From Alphaproteobacteria bacterium (GTDB lineage Bacteria > Pseudomonadota > Alphaproteobacteria > Micavibrionales > Micavibrionaceae), in contig JAUHVY010000001.1 of assembly GCA_030424975.1 (NCBI GenBank), positions 1,237,093 through 1,301,092 on the forward strand: 64,000 nucleotides of DNA. The letters are read 5' to 3'. Each line of letters opens with the position of its first letter. The stretch's first letter is position 1. Below the pieces are notes generated by a model that was not told the DNA's origin, ran no database searches, and worked only from the letters and a program-made list of their open reading frames with translations. A program made the position numbers and the translations under genes. Shown piece by piece: positions 43,631 to 53,273 of the stretch.

Positions 43631-44413
43631 TTATTCCATCAGAAGTTGCTCCGGCTCATCTGATGTGAATCTGTGTACACCAACCGCAATTGCCGCTGCG
43701 GCATCTTCGCGTGTGTTAACCTTAAACGCATTCAACTTGTACCCTTCGCTACGCACTTCATCAGCGAATTTTTCGGTCAAGCGTTCACCGCCTTTAATTG
43801 CACCACCATAAAAGTGTACATAATCAGGGTTAATACTTTGTGCAATTTCAGGCCAATTTTCTAAATCTTCTGTGCGCACCAAATATCCGGTTTCAAACTT
43901 ATCGCCTGTCATTTCATCAATCGCGCGTAAACATTCTGGCTCAAAACTTGTGATCAAAGGCTCCTGCCCCTTGGGAAAGTCAAATTCATCACGTGCCAAA
44001 ACCTCAGCGACGGCCGTAGCCAAGGCACGTGCCTCCTCAGGGTCAGCTCCAGCTGCGTGCGTTTTAAGCTCAATTTGCGTGCGCAAACCGTTATCAATAC
44101 AAAAACGCAAAGCTTCTTCGATGCGCGGCATTCTATGCACTTCGCTGCTTGCGTTAAATGTTTCCGCAACATTGATTTGAGACAACTCCTCGAAGGTTTT
44201 TTCTTCGATATTGATCGGCTGACCATCGATTAAAGGGAGATCTTTATCATTCGCTATCACGATCGCACCATCGGCCGTTAAACGGGCATCAAATTCCACC
44301 CACTCAAGACCAAGGTCTTTTGCTTTTTCCAAAGCCGCCATCGTGCTCGGAGGTGCGCAATTACCGGCACCCCTATGCCCAACGATATGGTCGCGTTGAA
44401 TATTTTGTGACAT
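43631..44413 (-). CDS. GDPD-family protein lacking a catalytic His (probable pseudoenzyme)
   Basis: Belongs to the glycerophosphodiester phosphodiesterase family: GHRGAGN near the N-terminus, EFDARLTADG (metal Glu/Asp) and QIELKTH. Two key positions differ. The PENT motif reads PPST, and the HD of the catalytic His reads ND (VIANDKD). The first His (HRG) and the metal acids remain. Loss of the second His should abolish normal hydrolysis, so it is probably a pseudoenzyme or has changed chemistry. The paralogue 106 bases upstream keeps all residues. Confidence 0.75.
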   Translation of the reverse strand: MSQNIQRDHIVGHRGAGNCAPPSTMAALEKAKDLGLEWVEFDARLTADGAIVIANDKDLPLIDGQPINIEEKTFEELSQINVAETFNASSEVHRMPRIEEALRFCIDNGLRTQIELKTHAAGADPEEARALATAVAEVLARDEFDFPKGQEPLITSFEPECLRAIDEMTGDKFETGYLVRTEDLENWPEIAQSINPDYVHFYGGAIKGGERLTEKFADEVRSEGYKLNAFKVNTREDAAAAIAVGVHRFTSDEPEQLLME

Positions 44414-44519
44414 ATTCTTCTAAACCGCCTATTTATCAGACCCCGTGTGGTCTTATTTTTCTCCGTTCGTCCCTATACATTAGGAACAAGTGTTTGATAC
44501 CCTATATTGTATCAAAGAG

Positions 44520-45260
44520 TCAAACTTTTACCCCAATAAAAGACTCCGGCACATCGCATGTAAATCTTTGACAACCGCGCTTTATCGCTAACTTAGCGGT
44601 TTCCACGTGATTCAAGTGAAATGCGTTAATTTCTTTTCCTGCATTTATAACATCATTTGCGATTTTATCCGTCAGATATAGCGCGTGAATATGCATATAA
44701 TCAGCACCCGATTCGTCGGCAAGTTGCGCCCATTTTGAAGTATCTTCCGGCTTAATCAGAATACCGGTTTTAAACGGACGTGATTTTTTCTGATTAAATA
44801 ATGCCAAACATTTGGTTGAAAAACTCGTGAAGAGCGGCAATTCATCATCAGGTGTATCGGCATAGTGCTTTTCCGACATTTCCGTCATGATATCGACCAA
44901 TTTCTCATGATCGTCCGGATTTGGTTTAAATTCAATCTGCCCTGTTAAGCCAAGACGCTTTGTTTCATCCAAATATTCTTGAAATGTTGGAACGCGCCCG
45001 CTCATATTCTTCAACGCATAATGGGCACCCACGTCGATGTCTTTGATCTCATCATATGTAGATTCTGAAATTTTGCGATCGACATGCGCGCAGCGAATTA
45101 AGCTATCGTCATGCGATACAACCGCAACATCATCCTTTGTCAGGCGAATGTCATATTCCACATATGATAAGCCAAGATCCTTGGCTGCCTGTAATGCCTC
45201 GATAGTATTTTCAGGGGTAAGGACACCTGCGCCGCGGTGACCGACAATACGATTTTTCAT
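44520..45260 (-). CDS. Glycerophosphodiester phosphodiesterase
   Basis: Hydrolyses glycerophosphodiesters to an alcohol and glycerol-3-phosphate. All family motifs are intact: GHRGAG, TPENTIEAL, VEYDIRLTKDD, VVSHDDS (catalytic His) and QIEFKPN. It has 246 residues and no signal peptide, so it is likely cytoplasmic. It is first of a probable three-gene unit with the His-lacking paralogue and the GalU-like gene. The glycerol-3-phosphate made could feed GlpD, encoded elsewhere in the window. Confidence 0.85.
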   Translation of the reverse strand: MKNRIVGHRGAGVLTPENTIEALQAAKDLGLSYVEYDIRLTKDDVAVVSHDDSLIRCAHVDRKISESTYDEIKDIDVGAHYALKNMSGRVPTFQEYLDETKRLGLTGQIEFKPNPDDHEKLVDIMTEMSEKHYADTPDDELPLFTSFSTKCLALFNQKKSRPFKTGILIKPEDTSKWAQLADESGADYMHIHALYLTDKIANDVINAGKEINAFHLNHVETAKLAIKRGCQRFTCDVPESFIGVKV

Positions 45261-45574
45261 GTTCTAAACCTTTTTCCGTATAATTTTCGTTCTCGGTTTC
45301 CTTTGTAGCAAACAAACCCGAAAGCACAAGCCCATAAAACACTCCATTCTTCCAAAAATCGAATTTTATTTTATGTACATTATTTATCTTCGTTCATGAT
45401 TTGTTAACTGCGTTAGTTAATTATGTAAATATACGTCGTTTTTATAAGCCACCCTCCTTTTCTATGCTTCCTTTTTCTATAAATGCGTTTTCGAAAAAAG
45501 TGGTGATCTTTAAATGATTTCGAGTTATACTTTAAACCGCAATTCTTTCTTTCATCCATATTCGGGATGGTTAC
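45261..45574. promoter_or_regulatory. Divergent AT-rich spacer between GDPD and pilus genes
   Basis: About 314 bases with no gene. It contains the inverted repeat TTAACT-GCGTT-AGTTAA at 45404-45420; the TTAA elements are 9 apart, so it is not a standard CtrA box. It must hold the promoter for the plus-strand pilus genes. Confidence 0.4.
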
Positions 45575-46189
45575 ATGATAAATATGATCAAAAATAAAAT
45601 ACCTGCTGCTATGAAAACTTCTGCTCTTTCAATTTGTGCGATTGCATTATTAGCATCCCCTTCCTTCGCTTCGGACAAGTCAGAAGGACAAGCTGTGGAC
45701 ATCTTGCCAAAGACAACAGCCGCCCCTGACGGATCAGGCATTGAAATGACCACGCACGAGCTTATCCGCCTTACTCCTGATAAGTCAGAGCTCATCCATC
45801 TGGATGACGAAGCCGCAAGCATTATTGTCGGTAACCCGGCGCATGTGAACGTAATCGCAGATACCTCAACAACACTGGTCTTGGTACCGCGCGTTCCCGG
45901 TGCAACACACTTCACCGTTCTTGGTAAAAAGGGACAAGTGATAATGCAACGTCATGTCATTGTCGCCAGCCCGAAAGAAGACTATGTCCGTGTGAAACGT
46001 GTATGCCGTGACGATTCCGGTGATGGTTGTGCAAATACAAGTGTATTTTATTGCCCGGACATGTGTCATGAAATCGGTATTGTTTCCGCGGAGCAAGCCG
46101 AAAAGCAGGACAAAAGTGGCAATAGCAATAATGATAAAAACGCAGACGATAGTGAAGATAACGGCGGCACACCTGAAGGCGACGAATAA
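45575..46189 (+). CDS. Pilus-assembly N-domain (CpaC N-terminal-like) protein with Cys cluster
   Basis: A secreted protein of about 200 residues. The signal peptide (ALSICAIALLASPSFAS) is followed by a domain like the N-terminal part of the CpaC/RcpA secretin: LIHLDDEAASIIVGNPAHVNVIADTSTTLVLVPR and VLGKKGQVI. It lacks the secretin barrel. After that domain are four Cys within about 20 residues (VCRDD, GCANT, YCPDMC), probably two disulfides, then an Asn/Asp-rich acidic tail. GGGATGG precedes the ATG. It may work with the full secretin encoded later in the locus. Confidence 0.75.
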   Translation: MINMIKNKIPAAMKTSALSICAIALLASPSFASDKSEGQAVDILPKTTAAPDGSGIEMTTHELIRLTPDKSELIHLDDEAASIIVGNPAHVNVIADTSTTLVLVPRVPGATHFTVLGKKGQVIMQRHVIVASPKEDYVRVKRVCRDDSGDGCANTSVFYCPDMCHEIGIVSAEQAEKQDKSGNSNNDKNADDSEDNGGTPEGDE

Positions 46190-46246
46190 TTCGCCACCGC
46201 CGTACAGAAATAAGAGCAAAAGTTAAACAAGGACATAAATAAGAGC

Positions 46247-46924
46247 ATGAAACCTTACACAAAATACCTTTTCCTGACCGTAGCGGCATTGAGCCTTGGC
46301 GCATGTCAAACAACAAGTGATAAGAATGCAGGTCCGCAGACAAGCAAAAATGAGCGCATTGATGCAGCAATTGAAAAAGCAGCGATTACGGCATCCGGAA
46401 AAGGATCAACATCTGCAACGCTCATCGCGCTGGAAAAGCAATATAAACGCAACACTGATCAGCCCGCTTATGCCCTATCTTATGCGCAAGGCTTGCGTCA
46501 GGCAGGCTTTTTAAACCGTGCAGCGACTGTTTTGTCCCCTTTTGCAAAGGGCGAAGATGCATATGACGGCGTAAAAACAGAAATGTCGATGATTGCCCTT
46601 GGTCTTGGTGATTACGATATGGCCGAAAAATTCGCACAACAAGCGATTATCCAAAACCCGTCGGATCATTTCGCCTACCAAAACCTTGGAATTGCACTTG
46701 ATGCCAAAGAAATGCACCCTGAAGCAGAGCGCGCATTCCGCAAAGGCTTGGAACATTGGCAGGGTGACCCGACAACAGTCATGAACAACCTGGCGCTTAA
46801 CCTTGCCACACAGGGCTATATCGAAGAAGCGATAGAAGTTTTGGAAAAGGCAAAGGCACTTTCGCCTGATCGCATCGAAATTGAGCGTAATTTGCGCATT
46901 ATCCGTACGTTGAATGAGCGCTAG
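46247..46924 (+). CDS. tadD: TadD-like TPR lipoprotein
   Basis: A lipoprotein with tetratricopeptide repeats, the usual partner of Tad secretion. The lipobox is LSLGAC after the hydrophobic stretch YLFLTVAAL. TPR units include ALSYAQGLRQAGFLNRAATV, FAYQNLGIALDAKEMHPEAE and VMNNLALNLATQGYIEEAIE. AAGGAC precedes the ATG. In other Tad systems TadD supports assembly of the secretin at the outer membrane. Confidence 0.82.
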   Translation: MKPYTKYLFLTVAALSLGACQTTSDKNAGPQTSKNERIDAAIEKAAITASGKGSTSATLIALEKQYKRNTDQPAYALSYAQGLRQAGFLNRAATVLSPFAKGEDAYDGVKTEMSMIALGLGDYDMAEKFAQQAIIQNPSDHFAYQNLGIALDAKEMHPEAERAFRKGLEHWQGDPTTVMNNLALNLATQGYIEEAIEVLEKAKALSPDRIEIERNLRIIRTLNER

Positions 46925-46936
46925 GGTTACAGCTCT

Positions 46937-47314
46937 ATGCCGCGTGAGGAATACGAAACATCAAATAACGGATTTAAAGCGCTGAGCGCTCTCGTTGGTA
47001 TCGCCATGATATCAGTTGGCTTAGCTTTAACGTGCCTTATTGGCTATACGGCCTATCAAATCATAGAGACACCGCAAGACGTTGAGTTAATAACATATGT
47101 TTTTGAGAAAATACCACGCAACGTTGACGATATGGTGATTAACATCACGGCGAAAGACGATATGAGCGGAACAACACAAAAACAAAGTGTCAGCCTGCCA
47201 AAAGAGGTTACAATTTTTGGCGTAGCCCTCCTCGCCCTTGTGGCATTCCGTGTGGTCGGATCACTTGCCGTCATTACAACGAAAAGTGGCGCCGATATTT
47301 TACGTGGAAAATAA
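46937..47314 (+). CDS. Small membrane protein in the pilus operon
   Basis: A 125-residue protein with two membrane helices (ALVGIAMISVGLALTCLIGYTAY and VTIFGVALLALVAFRVVG) and a polar segment between them. No family is recognised. AGGG lies before the start, and it follows tadD by 12 bases, so it is co-transcribed and may belong to the pilus machine. Confidence 0.55.
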   Translation: MPREEYETSNNGFKALSALVGIAMISVGLALTCLIGYTAYQIIETPQDVELITYVFEKIPRNVDDMVINITAKDDMSGTTQKQSVSLPKEVTIFGVALLALVAFRVVGSLAVITTKSGADILRGK

Positions 47315-47431
47315 TATCATAGAATTCAACCCTATGAACTCATCCCTCCCCGACATTCTTGATCGGGGATATTTTATGCACAAAACGAAAAGCCACAGAA
47401 ATATAATTCACGAGAAAAATTATTCACAGAC

Positions 47432-48382
47432 TTACCCACCACTGCGCATGCTTGTTACCTCAAGCCCTGCAGGGCCAAGAATGATGATAAACAATGCAGG
47501 CAGGAAGAATAAAATCATTGGCACTGTCAACTTAGGTGGTAGAGAAGCCGCCTTTTGCTCCGCAGTTGCCATACGCATATCACGCAGCTCGTCTGACATC
47601 ACACGCATCGCCTGCGACACAGATGTACCATATTGCTCGGCCTGAATAAGCGCCGTAGAGAAGCTTTTCCCTGCGCCGCTACCAACACGGCGCGCAAAAT
47701 CCTGTAAGGCCTGCCTACGGTCATTTAACATCGCCATTTCGGCGCTCAATATACCAAGCTCTTCGGCCAGAACCTCTGACTGCTCAGCGACCTCTCCGGC
47801 GACACGCTCAATCGTTTGCTCCAGACCAATACCGCCCTGCACACAAATAAGCATCATATCCAGTGCATCAGGAAAAGTTAGGCCAAACTCCTCTTGGCGT
47901 TTCAAAATTTTGTTTTTAATCAAGATATCCGGCAATTTGAAAAAGAAGAATGCGCCACCAAGCAAGATCAAAATAATCATATTGCTATCGAATTTCTTTT
48001 CATCCGGTAATGCGGAAAAATACAGCGACGCCAAAACAACAAAAGCAATAGGCAAAACCACACGTAGCACCAAAAACTTCATGTGTGCCTTAGGATTCCT
48101 GATACCTGCTTGCAGCATTTTATCACGCGCACCTTCACCAACACTCCCCGCCAATTTTTGAAAACGATAGAACATCGCCATATTATCTTTGGCGGACATA
48201 CCGTCTTCTTTTACTAATTGAGGCTCTCGACTTGCCGCAAACAAATCCTTTCGGCGCTTCTCAATTATCGCCTTGTATTTGTCTTTTTGATCAGATTTTT
48301 GCAGGAACGGAAACGCAAATGCCGCAAAAGACATACCAGCAAACAAGGCTGCTAACACTGTGATAATCAGTTCATTCGACAT
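47432..48382 (-). CDS. tadC: Tad pilus inner-membrane platform protein TadC
   Basis: Type II/IV secretion F-domain protein, one of two platform proteins of the Tad machine. Features: membrane helices at both ends, the cytoplasmic F domain EEFGLTFPDALDMMLICVQGGIGLEQTIERVA and FSTALIQAEQYGTSVSQAMRVM. It has 316 residues. AGGGAGATTGAGAT precedes the start. Last gene of the tadZ-A-B-C unit. Confidence 0.9.
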   Translation of the reverse strand: MSNELIITVLAALFAGMSFAAFAFPFLQKSDQKDKYKAIIEKRRKDLFAASREPQLVKEDGMSAKDNMAMFYRFQKLAGSVGEGARDKMLQAGIRNPKAHMKFLVLRVVLPIAFVVLASLYFSALPDEKKFDSNMIILILLGGAFFFFKLPDILIKNKILKRQEEFGLTFPDALDMMLICVQGGIGLEQTIERVAGEVAEQSEVLAEELGILSAEMAMLNDRRQALQDFARRVGSGAGKSFSTALIQAEQYGTSVSQAMRVMSDELRDMRMATAEQKAASLPPKLTVPMILFFLPALFIIILGPAGLEVTSMRSGG

Positions 48383-48407
48383 ATCTCAATCTCCCTACCA
48401 AATCCCG

Positions 48408-49388
48408 TTAAATCTTAAAGTTAATCATTTGTTTCATCACAAGGACGCCCATACTCATCCAGAATAACGCCCCCATCACCAGTTTCTTACCGCCATCCGT
48501 GGTAAATAACGGCTCCAGATATTCGGGGTTCACAGTCCACAGACCAAGCGCAACAACAAGTGGCAAACATCCGATAATACTTGCCGAGGCAATCGCTTCT
48601 GATGATAAAGCCATAATTTTACGTTTCAGCCTAAATCTTGCCCGAATCACATTTGACAAATTCATCAACACCTCTGACAAGCTTGATCCTGTTTGCGCCT
48701 GAATGGCCAGCCCTGCCGCGAACATCTTCATTTCGGGCAACGGCATACGTTTACACCCTTCGAAGGCCGCCTCATGCAATGGCACACCGATTTTCTGCTT
48801 GTCGTAAATAATCGACATTTCCTCACCGACCGGCCCCTCAAACTCACGGCTAATCATAGAAACAGCCTCTGACACTGGCATACCGGCTTTGAGCAAACGC
48901 ACAACGGCATCAAGAGCATCAGCAAACTCTTCAAGGAATTTTTTCTGCCTGCGCTTAATGGCTTGGCGCAAAACAAAACGCGGCACACCAAGTAACCCCG
49001 TTACAAACAGTAATCCAACAACCATCAACTCAAGGCCTGCAGCAAAAGCACCACCGGCAAAGATCACACCAATAACCACAGAAAAAGCCCAAAAGTGAAC
49101 AGAGGTAAAATTAGAGCCGGCCTGCTGTAACTTCAAAGCTATTGACGCCTTACTCGGGTCTTTTTGCTTTTCTTCATCGCGACTGTTTTTTAATTTTTTG
49201 GCTATTTCCGCACGGCGCTTATGCTGCAAATCTTTTTCATTGGCGCCGCCATCACCACCAGCACCACCACGAATAACATCCAGTTTCTTTTGCTTACCAC
49301 TTCCGCCTACGCTTGTAATAACAAACAAAACCACTGCAACCAGCAGAAATACAATTACGGAGATCAGTATTATTTGCGTCGTTTCCAT
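48408..49388 (-). CDS. tadB: Tad pilus inner-membrane platform protein TadB
   Basis: F-domain platform protein paralogous to TadC: FLEEFADALDAVVRLLKAGMPVSEAVSMISREFEGPVGEEM and FAAGLAIQAQTGSSLSEVLMNLSNVIRARF match the family. One N-terminal and three further membrane helices. Its start codon overlaps the last base of the tadA stop (TAATG), implying coupling. Confidence 0.92.
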   Translation of the reverse strand: METTQIILISVIVFLLVAVVLFVITSVGGSGKQKKLDVIRGGAGGDGGANEKDLQHKRRAEIAKKLKNSRDEEKQKDPSKASIALKLQQAGSNFTSVHFWAFSVVIGVIFAGGAFAAGLELMVVGLLFVTGLLGVPRFVLRQAIKRRQKKFLEEFADALDAVVRLLKAGMPVSEAVSMISREFEGPVGEEMSIIYDKQKIGVPLHEAAFEGCKRMPLPEMKMFAAGLAIQAQTGSSLSEVLMNLSNVIRARFRLKRKIMALSSEAIASASIIGCLPLVVALGLWTVNPEYLEPLFTTDGGKKLVMGALFWMSMGVLVMKQMINFKI

Positions 49389-51070
49389 TAGCCGTACGCC
49401 TCCTCCATTGCATCCATAACCATGTCGGCAACGCCGTATTGACGCGCAAGATCAAAGAATTTCGGACGCAACCCTGATGATTTTTGCTTGGTAATCAATT
49501 TACCGTTTTCATCCTCACCCAGCACATCAAGAGAGAACAAATCCTGCATGGTTACAACTTCGCCTTCCATGCCCGTAACCTCTGTCACATGTGTTGTTTT
49601 ACGCGAACCGTCACGCAAACGTTGCACCTGAATAATCACTTGAACAGCGGAGGCAATCTGCTCTCGCACCGCTACGGTCGGCAAATTCAAACCACCCATC
49701 GCAATCATGTTTTCCATACGGGAAATCGCCTCACGCGGGTTGTTGGCGTGAACAGTACCCATTGATCCGTCGTGACCTGTGTTCATCGCCTGAAGCAAGT
49801 CAAATGCCTCGGGGCCACGCACCTCACCAACGATAATACGTTCAGGACGCATACGCAGACAGTTCTTAACCAAATCACGCATCGTAATCTCACCAACCCC
49901 TTCCAGGTTTGGCGGACGCGTTTCCAAACGCACGACGTGCGGCTGCTGTAGCTGCAATTCACAGGCATCTTCGCAAGTTACAATACGTTCACCGGCCTCG
50001 ATATAACGGGTCAAACAGTTGAGCATCGTCGTTTTACCCGAACCCGTACCACCGGATACAAGAACATTCACGCGGCAACGCCCGATCGCCATAATCAATT
50101 TCGCACATGACGGGCTCATCGAGCCGAATTCCAACAAATTCTCAAGTGTAAGCTTATCCTTTTTAAACTTACGAATGGTCATACACGCGCCGTCAACAGC
50201 CAGGGGCGGTATAATCACGTTCACACGAGAGCCATCTGCAAGACGCGCATCACAAATCGGCGATGATTCATCAACGCGACGGCCGATCGCCCCCACGATA
50301 CGCTGACAAATTGTCGTCAAATGCTGGTTATCACGGAATTTAATACTGGTGCGCTCAATTTTACCAGCTACCTCGATATAGGTAATATCGGGGCCGTTAA
50401 TCATAATATCAGCAATATCATCTCGCTCGAGCAATTCCTCAAGCGGACCGAAACCAAGCATGTCATCGGCACATTCCTTACCGATTTGTTGCAATTCAAC
50501 GGGCGTTAAATCAAGGTTACGGAAACGTGCAATCTCTTCCACGGCTGAATAAACTTCATCACGCGCCGCCGCCGATTCCATACGTGCAAGAGCCTTCAAA
50601 TCAATACCATCACGCAAATCGAGCCATATACGATTACGGCAACGTTGCAGGCGTAACGATGTAACGGAATCTTCTTTTTCGCCTTCTTCCTCCGGCATCT
50701 CAGCAAGAAGGTTTTCAGAGTTCATGTCTTTTAATTGTTTCTTTTCCGCGACTGCAGAAGATACATTTTCAGGCGCTGCCGCAGGCGGTAAATCATCCGC
50801 AGCTTTCCCCTCGTTTTCAAGCGCATCTTGTATATCACCAACCATCGCACTGACATCGTCAAGAAACGAGGTTTCAGGCTTTTGTTCACTTTTATTCACA
50901 AGCTCCTTAGATGACACATTTTCAATTACGGGAGCGACTCTTTCTACAGGTTTTTCCACAGGCTTTGTGGCAAGTACATCCTTCTTCTCAACATCCTTTT
51001 TTACCGCCTCTTCCTTCTTGGGGGCAGTAGGTTGTTTTGGTAATGATCCGGCCTGTTTTTTTCCAAACAT
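49388..51070 (-). CDS. cpaF: Tad pilus assembly ATPase CpaF/TadA
   Basis: Hexameric secretion ATPase that powers Flp pilus assembly. The C-terminal 380 residues hold the PulE-like core: Walker [14 protein letters not shown], Asp box region [26 protein letters not shown] (Walker B), and His box [13 protein letters not shown]. The N-terminal 170 residues are a variable, acidic/proline linker. ATG 51070 (MFGKKQAG) is chosen because AGGAAAAGAAAG precedes it; an earlier in-frame start would add 17 residues without a good site. Confidence 0.95.
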   Translation of the reverse strand: MFGKKQAGSLPKQPTAPKKEEAVKKDVEKKDVLATKPVEKPVERVAPVIENVSSKELVNKSEQKPETSFLDDVSAMVGDIQDALENEGKAADDLPPAAAPENVSSAVAEKKQLKDMNSENLLAEMPEEEGEKEDSVTSLRLQRCRNRIWLDLRDGIDLKALARMESAAARDEVYSAVEEIARFRNLDLTPVELQQIGKECADDMLGFGPLEELLERDDIADIMINGPDITYIEVAGKIERTSIKFRDNQHLTTICQRIVGAIGRRVDESSPICDARLADGSRVNVIIPPLAVDGACMTIRKFKKDKLTLENLLEFGSMSPSCAKLIMAIGRCRVNVLVSGGTGSGKTTMLNCLTRYIEAGERIVTCEDACELQLQQPHVVRLETRPPNLEGVGEITMRDLVKNCLRMRPERIIVGEVRGPEAFDLLQAMNTGHDGSMGTVHANNPREAISRMENMIAMGGLNLPTVAVREQIASAVQVIIQVQRLRDGSRKTTHVTEVTGMEGEVVTMQDLFSLDVLGEDENGKLITKQKSSGLRPKFFDLARQYGVADMVMDAMEEAYG

Positions 51071-51124
51071 CTTTCTTTTCCTGTAAACAAATAACGCGAG
51101 AAGAGGCTGGAACCGCCTCAATTA

Positions 51125-52372
51125 TTATTTTGCAGTGATTTTGTTTAACAAACCACCAAGAAGCCCAGAATTTGAGCCTGTTTTTTCAGAATTTCCATCG
51201 TATTTTGCATTAATCGCCTTGCTTATAACCTGCAAAAACGTAGCGAGCACGGAAGAAGCGTCCTTATCTGTAAAGATCGATTTAATTTCACTTTCATGCT
51301 TCATAAAAATATTAGGCAAATGCTCAAGTACAGCCTGCGGTGCATGGTCTATTGCCTCTGAAATATCGCCTGCTGTGACTTCATTTGCTTTTGATACGCC
51401 CGATTGATTCACTATTAAAATAGTATCCGATTTATCGCCGCCTCGAATATCGGTAATTTCCTTAAGCAAAGATCGACTGAAGCGTAAGGACGTTAAAGTC
51501 GGTGTCGTAAATGCAACGATTTTGTGCGCGCGTGATAAAACGATCTTTTTGATCGTTGCGTTTGCGCCTGATAAATCGACCAGTACGACCGGTGATTTCA
51601 CCATAATATTATCTAAAATAGCCTCATATTGATGGGCGGTGATTGGCGGATCCAACATCGCATCTGCACCGGTTGCCAATATCGATAGCTTTTCTGACGC
51701 CTGATAAAACATCCGTTTAAGGGCATCTTCATTTTTAGATTCAACCGCGCGTGCAACCTCATGCAAATTCGTCGACGGATCAAATTCCATCCCGACACTT
51801 AGTGCGGATGTCGCCCCTGCGGCGTCCATCAACACAGTCTTTTGCCCCAGTTTTTCTGAAAGCATCCATGCCGCGATCTGAGCAAATGTCGATGTACCAA
51901 CCCCGCCCTTTGCACCGATAAAGGCGACTAGGCGACTGTCAGATACGCCCAAACGCTCGATCAACGCTTTTGCGACGACCTCGGATAACACATCCGGAAT
52001 TATCGGGCGCACCAAATAATCGCTTACGCCCATATCAATTAATTTTCGATATAAATAAACATCGTTCACAGGCCCGACAATAATGGCGGCGGTTCCCTCT
52101 TCACAATATTGAGATAATTCGCCAAGACGTGCCGTAAACTGATCGTCTATTTCATCCGTTTGAATAATTAATAACTCAGGCGATTTTTGTGTTTTATATG
52201 TTTCAATTGCTGTATCAACATCACCTTCGGCTGCGACCAACTCCACGCGCGCAAAACGCCAATCATCCTTGACGATTGCGGCTGAGTTAAGTGTTTCACT
52301 ATCTTTAGAAAAGATAGAAACACGCGCCCCCGGTAATAAAATATCTGTAGCCTGATGCTCTACTTCGCTCAT
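51125..52372 (-). CDS. cpaE: TadZ/CpaE localisation ATPase
   Basis: ParA/MinD-like protein that places the Tad machine at the cell pole. An N-terminal receiver-like domain (residues 20-130, without an obvious phospho-acceptor) precedes the ATPase domain with the deviant Walker A IGAKGGVGTSTFAQ and VVLVDLSGANATIKK. ATG 52372 (MSEVEHQ) is chosen because ACAGGT lies just upstream; a GTG 11 codons earlier is the alternative. It heads the tadZ-A-B-C unit, separated from cpaD by a terminator. Confidence 0.9.
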   Translation of the reverse strand: MSEVEHQATDILLPGARVSIFSKDSETLNSAAIVKDDWRFARVELVAAEGDVDTAIETYKTQKSPELLIIQTDEIDDQFTARLGELSQYCEEGTAAIIVGPVNDVYLYRKLIDMGVSDYLVRPIIPDVLSEVVAKALIERLGVSDSRLVAFIGAKGGVGTSTFAQIAAWMLSEKLGQKTVLMDAAGATSALSVGMEFDPSTNLHEVARAVESKNEDALKRMFYQASEKLSILATGADAMLDPPITAHQYEAILDNIMVKSPVVLVDLSGANATIKKIVLSRAHKIVAFTTPTLTSLRFSRSLLKEITDIRGGDKSDTILIVNQSGVSKANEVTAGDISEAIDHAPQAVLEHLPNIFMKHESEIKSIFTDKDASSVLATFLQVISKAINAKYDGNSEKTGSNSGLLGGLLNKITAK

Positions 52373-52523
52373 TAAATTTACCTGTACATTGTCCGAAATG
52401 GACACAGAATTTCGCCTTATAACAAAAGCTTATGCCCACATTATCATTCAGCTATTAACAATATCCTAATATCACGGACATTTTTATTCCTATGTAGCCA
52501 AAGAAAAATATACGCAGATAAGA

Positions 52524-52550
52524 AAAACGCCACTGTAAGAGCGGCGTTTT
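52524..52550 (-). terminator. Terminator after cpaD
   Basis: AAAACGCC / GGCGTTTT stem, 11-base loop, followed on the minus strand by a T run. It ends the cpaB-cpaC-cpaD unit and separates it from cpaE. Confidence 0.75.
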
Positions 52551-52566
52551 AAATTTATTCAAATTA

Positions 52567-53220
52567 TTACTCGCCGCTGGCGCTTTCACCATCTAGTGGC
52601 TTATTTAGTGCGCCCGATCTGTAGGCGTCGACTATATTAGACGCCGCACGACCATCTGTTGTTGATGACACATTCCCCTGGCCCAACAAATCTTTAGGTT
52701 TTGAAATTTGCTGCGCTATCAAGCTCTGTGTACCGCAACCAATTTTATAATCCTCATTATAATCCAATGACCGCCCCGTTAAGCCCGGCATTTGTGTTTC
52801 ACAATCCAAGGACGTCTGCGCCGTTTGATAAGAATAGCTAATGATTAATCTGGCGTGATCACCCAAGGCATGGATAGGCAATACGTCCGGCACAACCGTT
52901 GTTACACCGTTTTGTTGTAACGCCTTTTTAATTTCTGCGGCTTTGTTATTCGCAAACATGGCTGTATTTCGATATGATTTCGGATCATATGTGATCAACA
53001 CTTCCATCGGGCCGTCGCCATATTTTTGGTAATGAGATGCAACGGCATTGATATAGCCAACATCAACATCATCAACCAATACATCATCGGAAAATGTTTT
53101 TTCCTCAATTTGAATTTTGCTTTCATTCATTGTAGGCGGAACATATAGCAACTTTTTTTTGCTACAGCCTGTCATAAATATTGCTGAAATGGCTACAGTG
53201 GCCGTAAGTACATATTTCAT
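52567..53220 (-). CDS. cpaD: CpaD-like pilus lipoprotein
   Basis: A small lipoprotein of the Tad system (CpaD family), thought to help the secretin. The lipobox is AIFMTGC after TATVAIS. The family blocks are GDGPMEVLITYDPKS and DHARLIISYSYQTAQ. A conserved Cys pair in the C-terminal half (LDCETQM, IGCGTQS) may form a disulfide. ATG 53220 with AAGAG upstream is preferred over an earlier in-frame start that lacks a signal sequence. Confidence 0.8.
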   Translation of the reverse strand: MKYVLTATVAISAIFMTGCSKKKLLYVPPTMNESKIQIEEKTFSDDVLVDDVDVGYINAVASHYQKYGDGPMEVLITYDPKSYRNTAMFANNKAAEIKKALQQNGVTTVVPDVLPIHALGDHARLIISYSYQTAQTSLDCETQMPGLTGRSLDYNEDYKIGCGTQSLIAQQISKPKDLLGQGNVSSTTDGRAASNIVDAYRSGALNKPLDGESASGE

Positions 53221-53273
53221 TGCAAATCTCTTGTTCTTTTTGCCTGTTTGATCAATCACCAACATATTGCCCC

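Noticed and set aside
45404-45420. TTAACT-GCGTT-AGTTAA as a CtrA box
   Set aside because: The two TTAA elements are 9 bases apart, not 7. It is kept only as an unexplained inverted repeat.
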